Shown piece after piece: positions 1 to 8,549 of a stretch of DNA of 64,000 nt. A program made the translations under genes and the position numbers. Every line of letters begins with the position of its first letter. Positions within the stretch are counted from its first letter, which is position 1. The stretch covers positions 62,001-126,000 of the forward strand of contig NZ_CAKTFO010000004.1 in the NCBI RefSeq assembly GCF_934560975.1. Direction: 5' to 3'. The notes beneath the pieces are model-generated. The model had not been told where the DNA came from. It saw nothing but the letters and a program-made list of their open reading frames with translations, and did no database searches. Source of the stretch: an uncultured Sphingomonas sp. Its GTDB lineage: Bacteria; Pseudomonadota; Alphaproteobacteria; Sphingomonadales; Sphingomonadaceae.

Positions 1-99
1 CTGGGCGCCATCAGGGCGGCGCGGCAAAGCGATGAACGCGGTTTCAGCGTGCGGCCCCACCAGGAGTTTGGCCAACGCTCCGGCCGACAACGCCGCTAG
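1..99 (+). CDS. C-terminal fragment of an unidentified protein
   Basis: An open frame enters from the left edge of the window and stops at a TAG at 97-99, giving 32 visible residues rich in Arg and Gln. Its stop overlaps the stop of trmFO on the other strand, so two genes converge here with a few bases of overlap, which is ordinary for this compact genome. There is too little sequence to name a family. It could also be a chance open frame, since only the last 33 codons can be seen. Confidence 0.35.
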   Translation: MGAIRAARQSDERGFSVRPHQEFGQRSGRQRR

Positions 100-1400
100 G
101 CGCACCAGCCGGCCAATGCCTCGCGCGCACGCGCGACCATCATCGCCTTGCGATCAGCCTTGCGGGACTTGCCCGGCAGGGGCGGGAATAGGCCGAAATT
201 GACGTTCATCGGCTGGTAGGTCTCGGCATCGGCGCCGCCGGTGATGTGCCCGAGCAGGGCGCCTAGCGCGGTCTCGGCCGGAGGCGAGGCCAGCGTATCG
301 CCGGAAAGTTCAGCGGCGGCGAAACGCCCTGCCAAGAGGCCGATCGCAGCGCTTTCCACATAGCCCTCGCACCCCGTAATCTGACCGGCGAAGCGGATGT
401 TGGAGCGCGACTTGAGGCGCAGCGTGCCGTCGAGCAGCTTGGGGCTTTGGATGAAGGTGTTGCGGTGGAGGCCGCCCAGCCTGGCGAACTCGGCCTTCTC
501 AAGCCCGGGGATCATGCGCAGCACCCGGACCTGTTCGGCATATTTCAGCTTGGTCTGGAAACCGACTATGTTCCACAACGTGCCCAGCGCATTGTCCTGG
601 CGCAGCTGCACGACGGCATAGGGCCAGCGTCCGGTGCGCGGATCGTCGAGCCCGACGGGCTTCATCGGCCCGTAGCGGAGCGTATCGACGCCGCGTTCCG
701 CCATGACCTCGATCGGCATACAGCCTTCGAAATAAGGCGTGTCCTTTTCCCATTCGCGGAATTCGGTCTTCTCCCCGGCGAGGAGCGCGGCATGGAAGGC
801 GAGGTATTCGTCCTTGGACATCGGGCAGTTGATGTAGTCGTGACCGTCGCCCTTGTTCCAGCGGCTCTGGAACCAGGCCACGTCCATGTCGATCGACTCG
901 CGATGGATGATCGGAGCGATCGCATCGAAGAAGGCGAGGGCATCCTGGCCCGTCTCCGCCTGCACCGCCTCGGCCAGGGAGACGGCGGTCAGCGGGCCGG
1001 TCGCGATGATCGCCGGCCCCTCCGGGAGGCGATCGACCCGCTCGCGCACCAGCTCGATCCTGGGATGGGCGCTGATGGCGGCGGTTACCCCTTCGGAAAA
1101 GCCGTCGCGATCGACCGCCAGCGCCGATCCGGCGGGCACGCGATGCCTGTCGGCCTGTCCGAGAATGAGGGAGCCGAGCGCCCGCATTTCGGCATGGAGC
1201 AGGCCGACCGCATTATGTTCGGCATCGTCCGAGCGGAAGCTGTTGGAGCAGACCAGCTCCGCCATGTGATCGGTGTGGTGCGCGGGTGTATTCTCGACAC
1301 CGCGCATTTCGGAGAGGCGGACGTCGAAGCCGGCCTGTGCCAGTTGCCACGCGGCTTCGGACCCGGCGAGGCCGCCGCCGACGATATGGATTTGGTGCAT
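96..1400 (-). CDS. trmFO: Methylenetetrahydrofolate--tRNA-(uracil(54)-C5)-methyltransferase TrmFO
   Basis: This 434-residue cytoplasmic flavoprotein makes the T of the tRNA T-loop by methylating U54, using methylene-tetrahydrofolate as carbon donor and FADH2 as reductant. The N-terminus carries the FAD dinucleotide-binding motif [11 protein letters not shown] (residues 8-18), followed by the family pattern around NTPAHHTD and [11 protein letters not shown]. Length and end-to-end similarity match the GidA-like TrmFO family rather than MnmG, which is about 200 residues longer. The ATG at 1398-1400 precedes the flavin motif directly. It lies divergent from the DUF488 gene with a 40-bp gap. I see nothing unusual in it. 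Confidence 0.97.
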   Translation of the reverse strand: MHQIHIVGGGLAGSEAAWQLAQAGFDVRLSEMRGVENTPAHHTDHMAELVCSNSFRSDDAEHNAVGLLHAEMRALGSLILGQADRHRVPAGSALAVDRDGFSEGVTAAISAHPRIELVRERVDRLPEGPAIIATGPLTAVSLAEAVQAETGQDALAFFDAIAPIIHRESIDMDVAWFQSRWNKGDGHDYINCPMSKDEYLAFHAALLAGEKTEFREWEKDTPYFEGCMPIEVMAERGVDTLRYGPMKPVGLDDPRTGRWPYAVVQLRQDNALGTLWNIVGFQTKLKYAEQVRVLRMIPGLEKAEFARLGGLHRNTFIQSPKLLDGTLRLKSRSNIRFAGQITGCEGYVESAAIGLLAGRFAAAELSGDTLASPPAETALGALLGHITGGADAETYQPMNVNFGLFPPLPGKSRKADRKAMMVARAREALAGWCA

Positions 1401-1440
1401 GGCGCCTCGTAACCGGGTCGGCCCCGCCTATCTAGCCGTC

Positions 1441-1905
1441 ATGCGCATCTTCACCATTGGATATGAAAAAGCGACGCAGGCGGAACTCGTGGCCGCGCTG
1501 AAGGCGGCTGGGGTTGAGCGGCTGATCGATGTTCGCGCGGTGCCGCTGTCGCGCCGTCCGGGATTTTCCAAGAACATCCTGGCGCGCGGACTGGTGGAGG
1601 CGGGGATCGACTATGTCCACCTGCGGGCGCTGGGCACGCCGCCGGAAGGACGCGAGGCGGCGCGCAAGGGGCGGCATGACGTGCTGGAGCGGGTGTATGC
1701 CGGTCAACTCGATCTGCCCGAGGCGATCGTCCAGGCAGGCCAGATGCTGGAGCTTGCGGCGGAGAAACCGTCCGCCTTGCTGTGCTTCGAACGCGAACCG
1801 GGCGGCTGCCATCGCACCTTGCTGCTGCGCGCGGTGGCACCGCAGGCGGACGTGGTCGACCTGTTCCCCGGCGTGCCCGATTTGCGCGACCTCTCCGTGG
1901 TTTAG
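1441..1905 (+). CDS. DUF488 family protein
   Basis: A 154-residue soluble protein of the DUF488 family. The signature is visible at the N-terminus (FTIGYEK), then LIDVRAVPLSRRPGF, YVHLRALGTP and, near the C-terminus, the conserved CFEREPGGCHR segment. The conserved Cys and His residues suggest a metal- or nucleic-acid-related role, but the family has no firmly established biochemical function. The ATG at 1441 is chosen because the motif begins three residues later; the open frame extends upstream without similarity. It stands alone between trmFO and a secreted hypothetical protein. Confidence 0.85.
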   Translation: MRIFTIGYEKATQAELVAALKAAGVERLIDVRAVPLSRRPGFSKNILARGLVEAGIDYVHLRALGTPPEGREAARKGRHDVLERVYAGQLDLPEAIVQAGQMLELAAEKPSALLCFEREPGGCHRTLLLRAVAPQADVVDLFPGVPDLRDLSVV

Positions 1906-1974
1906 CCTTTCTTCACCAGATCATGTCACACCTTTTGACAGGGCGGCGAGGGTCGGCCCGGAGGGGTGTGGATC

Positions 1975-2484
1975 ATGAAGCGAGTGGTAGCCGCGATGGC
2001 GGCGGGGGCGCTGCTTGGGACGTCGGCGGGCGCGTCGTGCTGGCGACAGGAGGAAGCGAGCGCAGCGGGCGTGCGCGAGCTTCAATCGATGCTGATGGTG
2101 ACGGCGCTGCGCTGTCAGGCGTCGGGGCATGGCATGCTGGCCGACTATAACGGTTTCGTTAGCGCAAACCGAGCTGCGATCGGCCAGGTTAATGACCGGC
2201 TCAAGGCGCACTTCATCCACAGCCATGGCCCAGTGGCGGGCCAGCGGGCGTATGACAGCTTCACCACGTCGATGGCGAACGGCTATGGTGCGGGGCCGAG
2301 TGGTGCGGAAAGCTGCGGCACGGCGGCCAGTCTGGCACGAGAAGCGGCGATGATGACCAATTCGCTGGAGGGGTTGGCCTTGTTGGTCGAGCGGGAGGGG
2401 TTGGTCACCCGATTGCCCGACGGCACGTGCGAAACGCCGGACCAGCCCTTGGCCGGGCCGATCGTGGTGGCGTCAGTGCGCTGA
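1975..2484 (+). CDS. Small secreted protein with four cysteines, function unknown
   Basis: This 169-residue protein has a clear Sec signal peptide (Lys-Arg, a run of Ala/Val/Gly/Leu, then a predicted AGA cleavage just before Cys22). The mature part has four cysteines (22, 47, 114, 152), enough for two periplasmic disulfides, and an Ala-rich helical centre containing LQSMLMVTALRC and NGFVSANRA. I cannot assign a characterised family. GAGGGG at 1961-1966 sits eight bases before the ATG and decides the start over an upstream in-frame GTG. It lies just ahead of the ahcY control region, but nothing shows that the two genes share a function. Confidence 0.75.
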   Translation: MKRVVAAMAAGALLGTSAGASCWRQEEASAAGVRELQSMLMVTALRCQASGHGMLADYNGFVSANRAAIGQVNDRLKAHFIHSHGPVAGQRAYDSFTTSMANGYGAGPSGAESCGTAASLAREAAMMTNSLEGLALLVEREGLVTRLPDGTCETPDQPLAGPIVVASVR

Positions 2485-2491
2485 GGCGGCT

Positions 2492-2511
2492 ATATAAAGC
2501 TTTCTTTATAT
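2492..2511. promoter_or_regulatory. AT-rich palindrome upstream of ahcY, candidate SahR operator
   Basis: ATATAAAG (2492-2499) and CTTTATAT (2504-2511) form a perfect 8-bp inverted repeat around a 4-base spacer. It stands out in GC-rich DNA and lies 84 bases before the ahcY start. From general knowledge, SahR, an ArsR-family repressor that senses S-adenosylhomocysteine, controls ahcY and other SAM-cycle genes in many Proteobacteria through a palindromic operator. Assigning this site to SahR is inference; no sahR gene is in the window. Confidence 0.5.
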
Positions 2512-2595
2512 TTGATCGGCGGCGCGTGAGCGGCTAGGCGAAGCGCAGGATCGCGACCGTGCGATCGTCCCTTTCTTTGCCCAGGAGACGTGCCC

Positions 2596-4005
<1,410 letters not shown>

Positions 4006-4030
4006 TCCATACAGAAAGCTGTTCCAACCG

Positions 4031-4057
4031 ATCGGCCCGCTTTAGAAGCGGGCCGAT
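4031..4057 (+). promoter_or_regulatory. GC hairpin between ahcY and divL that overlaps the divL start codon
   Basis: A 12-bp perfect inverted repeat (4031-4042 with 4046-4057) closes on a 3-base loop. No T-run follows, so it is a poor intrinsic terminator for ahcY, though it may stall RNA polymerase. Its 3' arm includes the first two bases of the divL ATG at 4056, so if transcribed it could hide the divL start. If translation of divL begins elsewhere (for example the ATG at 4098) the overlap has no meaning. Confidence 0.6.
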
Positions 4058-6431
4058 GATCGCGAACCTTCCCACCGGCACTTTGCTGCTCGCCACCATG
4101 GGTGGATTATGGCTGGTCCTTGCGGTGGCGGCGACCCTGGTCGGCGTCCGAAAGGCAGCGCGGGCCGAATCGTCGATTGCGGAGGCGCGGGCGGTGGCCG
4201 ATCTTCTGGCCGGCGCGCCAAGCCTGCCGATGCTGGTTTACCCCGACGACGCGATCGATGCCGATCCTCGCATCGCCAGCTGGCTGGAACTGGATGCGGT
4301 TCCCACGCGACTGACCGACTTCGCCAAGGAGCCTCGGCTGGCGGAAGGCGATTATGCCGCCTTGGTCGACGCGATCCGCGCAACCCGGGCGTCCAGCCGT
4401 CAGGTGCAGATCACCATAGGTCAGGCGCCTGGCCGCATATTCTCCCTCCGGGTCGAGCCGTACAGCGTCGCGGGCGACGATCGCCGCGTGGTGCTGGTCT
4501 GGCTGCTTGACGTCAGTGAGACGCAGCGCGCGATCGGGCGACTGGACCAGCAGGTGGTGCGAATGCGCCGGGCGGTGGACGGCCTGTCGGCGCTGATCGA
4601 GGCGGCGCCATTCCCGATGTGGCATCGCGGACCGAACATGGATCTGGCCTTGGTCAACGGCGCTTACGTCCGCGCCGTGGAGGCGGGCGATGCCGAGCAG
4701 GTGGTGGCGCAAGGGATCGAGCTGGTCGAAACGGGTGGGGGCCAGACGCCCAGCGCATCGGCGGCGGAGGCGCGCGACCGCCGCCACGTCGTGATCCGCT
4801 CCGCACCCGCGATCATCGCCGGGCAACGTCGCATGATGCGCGTCGCCGACGTGCCGATCGGTGAATCGGGCGTGGCAGGCTATGCCATGGACATCCAGGA
4901 GCTGGAGGACGCACGCTCCGACCTCGGCCTGTTCGTGCGCGCCCAGCATGACATGTTCGACCGGTTGTCGGCGGGCGTCGCGCAATTTGCGGCGGATCAC
5001 AGCCTGGTCTTTTACAATCGCCAGTTCGTGCGCCTGTTCGCGCTGGAGCCGGACTGGCTGTCGGACCACCCGGAGTTCGACCGCGTTCTGGAACGGATGC
5101 GCGAGGCGCAGCGCGCGCCGGAAAGCCGCGACTTCCCCGGTTGGAAGGCGGAGCGGCGGCAATGGTTCGCTTTGGCCCAGCCGGCGGAAGAAAATTGGCT
5201 GTTGCCCGGCGGCACCCATATCCGCGTGGTCGCGCAGCCCTTGCCGGACCGTGGACTGCTGCTGATCTTCGAGGATCGGACCGAGCATCTCCAACTCGCC
5301 AGCGCCCGCGACACGCTTGTGCGGGTCCGCACCGCGACGTTCGACAGCCTGTTCGAGGCGATCGGCGTGTTTGCGGCGGACGGGCGGCTCAACCTGTGGA
5401 ATACCCGCTTCCGCGACGTGTGGGACCTGCCGGAGGAGGAACTGGCGCGCCACCCCCGCGTGGATGCGCTGGTGCAGACGATCGCGCCCAAGCTGCTGGA
5501 CCCGTCACGCGCCGGCCTGATCCGCGATCTCGTGCGGATCGCGACGGTGGAGCGGCAGCATCGCTCCGGCCGGATCAGCCTGGTCGATGGCAGGCATTTC
5601 GAATTTGCGGCGGTTCCGCTGCCGGACGGCAATGCCCTGTTCACCCTGCTGGACGTCACCGCCAGTCGCGGGATCGAGGAGGCGCTACGTGACCGCAACG
5701 AAGCGCTGGAAGAGGCGAACCGGCTGAAGAACTCGTTCGTGGCCAGCATGAGCTACGAATTGCGCGTGCCGCTCACCTCCATTGCCGGCTTCGCGGAAAT
5801 GCTCGGCAGCGGCTATGCCGGCGAACTGAGCGCGACCGCGCGAGATTATGTGGAAGCGATCCTGTCGGGGGTGCAGCGTCTGTCGAGCCTGACCTCGGAC
5901 GTGCTCGACCTGACGCAGAGCGCGGCCGGCACCCTGCCGATGGCGATGGAGTCGCTGGCCGTATCCGAACTGGTGCGCGGCGCGGTGGATCTGGTGCGGG
6001 ACAGCGCCCACAATTCCGGGCTGTTGCTGGCGGCCGACATCGCGCCGGAGAGCGGAACCGTGGTGGGCGATCGCAAGCGCCTGATGCAGACGTTCGATCA
6101 CCTGCTGCGCAATGCCGTGTCCTACACGCCGGCCGGCGGGCGCGTGCTGGTGCGCAGCAAACGGGTGGACGGCGCGGCGGAGATCGTGATCTCCGACAAT
6201 GGCCAGGGGATCGCGCCCAAGCAGCGCGAGCGATTGTTCGACCGCATGACCCGCAGCACCATCGGCCAGGATCAGGGCAGGAGCGACGAGCCGGGCGGCG
6301 GCTTCGGCCTTCCGCTCGCGCGGCAGCTGGTGGAGGCACATGGAGGCACGCTGGAACTGCTGTCGGAGGTGGGGCGCGGCACCAGCGTGATCGTCCGCCT
6401 GCCGCTGGACGTGGCGGACGAGGAGGCATGA
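4056..6431 (+). CDS. divL: DivL-like PAS-domain kinase homologue with Tyr in place of the phosphoacceptor His
   Basis: A 791-residue protein with one N-terminal membrane helix (about residues 7-28), several PAS-like segments (roughly 60-510), a short coiled linker and a C-terminal kinase core. In the H-box the usual His is replaced by Tyr567 (SYELRVPL, codon TAC at 5754-5756). This is the defining trait of Caulobacter DivL, a cell-pole protein that works with DivK to modulate CckA and thus CtrA. The ATP-binding lobe looks intact: N-box Asn686, G1 Asp714 in DNGQG, G2 GGGFGL at 747-752. Placement between ahcY and tsaE and the overlap with tsaE support the call. The role in this organism is inferred from Caulobacter. 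Confidence 0.88.
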   Translation: MIANLPTGTLLLATMGGLWLVLAVAATLVGVRKAARAESSIAEARAVADLLAGAPSLPMLVYPDDAIDADPRIASWLELDAVPTRLTDFAKEPRLAEGDYAALVDAIRATRASSRQVQITIGQAPGRIFSLRVEPYSVAGDDRRVVLVWLLDVSETQRAIGRLDQQVVRMRRAVDGLSALIEAAPFPMWHRGPNMDLALVNGAYVRAVEAGDAEQVVAQGIELVETGGGQTPSASAAEARDRRHVVIRSAPAIIAGQRRMMRVADVPIGESGVAGYAMDIQELEDARSDLGLFVRAQHDMFDRLSAGVAQFAADHSLVFYNRQFVRLFALEPDWLSDHPEFDRVLERMREAQRAPESRDFPGWKAERRQWFALAQPAEENWLLPGGTHIRVVAQPLPDRGLLLIFEDRTEHLQLASARDTLVRVRTATFDSLFEAIGVFAADGRLNLWNTRFRDVWDLPEEELARHPRVDALVQTIAPKLLDPSRAGLIRDLVRIATVERQHRSGRISLVDGRHFEFAAVPLPDGNALFTLLDVTASRGIEEALRDRNEALEEANRLKNSFVASMSYELRVPLTSIAGFAEMLGSGYAGELSATARDYVEAILSGVQRLSSLTSDVLDLTQSAAGTLPMAMESLAVSELVRGAVDLVRDSAHNSGLLLAADIAPESGTVVGDRKRLMQTFDHLLRNAVSYTPAGGRVLVRSKRVDGAAEIVISDNGQGIAPKQRERLFDRMTRSTIGQDQGRSDEPGGGFGLPLARQLVEAHGGTLELLSEVGRGTSVIVRLPLDVADEEA

Positions 6432-6895
6432 TCGCGTCAGGATCGCTCGACCTGGCCGATGCGGACGCGGCGGGGCAGCTTGGCATGGCGCTCGCCAGCA
6501 CTTTGCGGGTGGGCGACGTGGTGACGCTGGCGGGACCGCTGGGGGCCGGCAAGACGACCCTGGCGCGCGGCATCCTCGCCGGGCTTGGGCTGGCCGACGA
6601 GGCGCCAAGCCCCAGTTTCCCGCTGGTGATCGCTTATGCGCCGCCCGAACTGGCGATTCCGGTGTGGCATGTAGATCTCTATCGGGTCGACGATGCCGAG
6701 GAGCTGGACGAGCTTGGGCTGGACGATGCCCGGCTGGAAGCGGCGCTGCTGGTGGAATGGCCGGAGCGGATGGGCGCGCGTGCCTGGCCGGATGCGCTTC
6801 GCCTGAGCCTGGAGGAGGAGCCGGCCGGCGGCCGCCGCTTGACTTGGCAGGCATCGGGGTCATGGGAAGGCCGATGGCCGCCCGTCCGATCATGA
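6428..6895 (+). CDS. tsaE: tRNA threonylcarbamoyladenosine biosynthesis ATPase TsaE
   Basis: A 155-residue P-loop ATPase that assists TsaB/TsaD in making N6-threonylcarbamoyl-adenosine at position 37 of ANN-decoding tRNAs. The Walker A motif GPLGAGKTTLARG lies at about residues 37-49, followed by the family features SPSFPLV and HVDLYRV, with the closing EWPERMG segment. Length matches the YjeE/TsaE family. The ATG at 6428 overlaps the divL stop by four bases and the next gene overlaps in the same way, so translation is probably coupled across the block. Confidence 0.94.
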   Translation: MIASGSLDLADADAAGQLGMALASTLRVGDVVTLAGPLGAGKTTLARGILAGLGLADEAPSPSFPLVIAYAPPELAIPVWHVDLYRVDDAEELDELGLDDARLEAALLVEWPERMGARAWPDALRLSLEEEPAGGRRLTWQASGSWEGRWPPVRS

Positions 6896-7839
6896 CGCCG
6901 TCCGCCGGAGCGGACCTGTTCCTCAACAATGCCGGGTGGGAGGATGCGACCATCCTGCCGCTTGCCGGCGACGCCTCGTTCCGGCGCTATTTCCGGGTGG
7001 TCGGGTCGGACGCCAGCGCGGTGCTGATGGACGCGCCGCCGCAGCATCAGGACAGCCGCCCGTTCGTGGCGATCGGCGACCATCTCCGCACGCTGGGCTT
7101 CGTCACGCCGTGCATCCTGTCCCAGGACCTGGAGCGCGGCATGATCCTGCTGGAGGACTTTGGCGACGCCCGGATGCGGGAAGTGGTGGAGGCGGATGCC
7201 GGCCGCGAGCAGGAGGTGTACGCCGCGGCGATCGACCTGCTGCGCGACCTGCATGGCCATCGCGCGGGCGCGCTGCCGCCCTATGACATGGCCGTGTACC
7301 AGCGCGAGGTCGGCCTGTTCCCCGAATGGTATATGCCGGCTGTCGAGTTGGAGCCGGGCGGAGGCTATGCCGAGGCGTGGGCGGAGGCCTTGGCCCCGAT
7401 CGCGGACGATCAGTCGACCATGGTGCTGCGCGATTACCATGCCGAGAATATCATGTTGCTGACCGACGGTCGCCTCGGCCTGCTCGATTTCCAGGATGCG
7501 CTGGCCGGGCACGCCGCCTACGACCTTGTGTCGCTGTTGCAGGATGCGCGGCGGGACGTCTCGCCCGCGCTGGAGGCGGCCATGCTGGCCCGCTACGGCC
7601 AAGTGGATGACGCCGCTTACGCGCTGCTCGGCGCGCAGCGGAATACCAAGATCCTGGGGCTGTTCACCCGCCTGTGGAAGCGCGACGGAAAGCCCCGCTA
7701 TCTGTCCTATCAATCGCGTGTCTGGACCTATCTTGAGCGTGACCTGGCCCATCCGGCACTGGCACCGGTGCGGTGCTGGTTCGACGCCCATGTGCCGGCG
7801 GACAAGCGGGGCGCGGCCTGGGCGGACATGCCGGCATGA
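6892..7839 (+). CDS. amgK: AmgK-like N-acetylmuramate/N-acetylglucosamine kinase
   Basis: A 315-residue phosphotransferase of the aminoglycoside/choline kinase fold. In the Pseudomonas MurU pathway AmgK phosphorylates the anomeric carbon of N-acetylmuramic acid recovered from the cell wall, bypassing de novo synthesis (the fosfomycin target MurA). The nucleotide fold begins with GDASFRRYFRV, the catalytic loop is RDYHAENIMLL, and the metal-binding DFQDA is followed by YDLVSLLQDARRDV, characteristic of AmgK. The gene directly after it is murU, which supports the call. ATG 6892 overlaps the tsaE stop by four bases; in-frame ATGs at 6862 and 6874 would add 10 or 6 residues. Confidence 0.85.
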   Translation: MTPSAGADLFLNNAGWEDATILPLAGDASFRRYFRVVGSDASAVLMDAPPQHQDSRPFVAIGDHLRTLGFVTPCILSQDLERGMILLEDFGDARMREVVEADAGREQEVYAAAIDLLRDLHGHRAGALPPYDMAVYQREVGLFPEWYMPAVELEPGGGYAEAWAEALAPIADDQSTMVLRDYHAENIMLLTDGRLGLLDFQDALAGHAAYDLVSLLQDARRDVSPALEAAMLARYGQVDDAAYALLGAQRNTKILGLFTRLWKRDGKPRYLSYQSRVWTYLERDLAHPALAPVRCWFDAHVPADKRGAAWADMPA

Positions 7840-8549
7840 CGATCCGCACCGCGATGGTGCTTGCCGCCGGGCTCGGCAAGCGGATGCGACCGTTGACCGC
7901 GACCCGGCCGAAGCCGCTGGTGTCCGTGGCCGGCAAGCCGCTGATCGACCATGCGCTCGATCGCCTGCGCGATGCGGGCGTGGCGCGTGCTGTGGTCAAC
8001 ACGCATTACCTGGCGGATGCGCTGGAGGCGCATCTGAACGGCCGCAAGGGAGGCCCGGAAATCGTCCTGTCGGACGAACGCGCCCAGCTGCTGGAAACCG
8101 GCGGTGGGGCGACCAAGGCACTGCCCCTGATCGAGGATGACCGCTTCCTGATCGTCAACAGCGACAATCTGTGGGTCGACGGACCGGTGCGGGCGATCGA
8201 CCTGCTCGACACGCAGTGGGACAATGCGCGGATGGACGCGCTGCTGCTGCTGGTGCCGATCGCACGCGCCCACTGCCACGGCGGCAAGGGCGATTTCCGC
8301 CTCGATCCCAGGGGCCAAGTGCTGCGGCCCGCGCCTGGCAAGATGGCGCCGTTCGTGTTCACCGGGGTGCAATTGGTGTCGCGCCGCCTGTTCGCCGATG
8401 CGCCCGAAGGCGCCTTCTCCATGAACATCCTGTGGGATCGCGCGATCGAGGCCCAGCGGGCCTTCGGGGTCGTGCACCAGGGCCTGTGGTTCGACGTCGG
8501 CACGCCCCCCGCCATCGCCAAGACCGAGGCGCTGCTGGCGGCGGAATGA
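7836..8549 (+). CDS. murU: MurU-like N-acetylmuramate alpha-1-phosphate uridylyltransferase
   Basis: A 237-residue sugar-1-phosphate nucleotidyltransferase. The N-terminal nucleotide-binding signature AAGLGKRMRPLT (residues 10-21) and RPKPLVSVAGKPLI are clear, and IVNSDNLWVDGP provides the metal-binding Asp. It would convert N-acetylmuramic acid-1-phosphate and UTP into UDP-N-acetylmuramic acid, one step after AmgK. General nucleotidyltransferases look alike, so the specific name rests on adjacency to amgK. It overlaps amgK and addB by four bases at each end. Confidence 0.85.
   Translation: MTIRTAMVLAAGLGKRMRPLTATRPKPLVSVAGKPLIDHALDRLRDAGVARAVVNTHYLADALEAHLNGRKGGPEIVLSDERAQLLETGGGATKALPLIEDDRFLIVNSDNLWVDGPVRAIDLLDTQWDNARMDALLLLVPIARAHCHGGKGDFRLDPRGQVLRPAPGKMAPFVFTGVQLVSRRLFADAPEGAFSMNILWDRAIEAQRAFGVVHQGLWFDVGTPPAIAKTEALLAAE

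Noticed and set aside
2485..2595. A SAM or SAH riboswitch before ahcY
   Set aside because: The leader is only about 110 bases and shows no conserved SAH riboswitch core; the palindrome at 2492-2511 is more like an operator.
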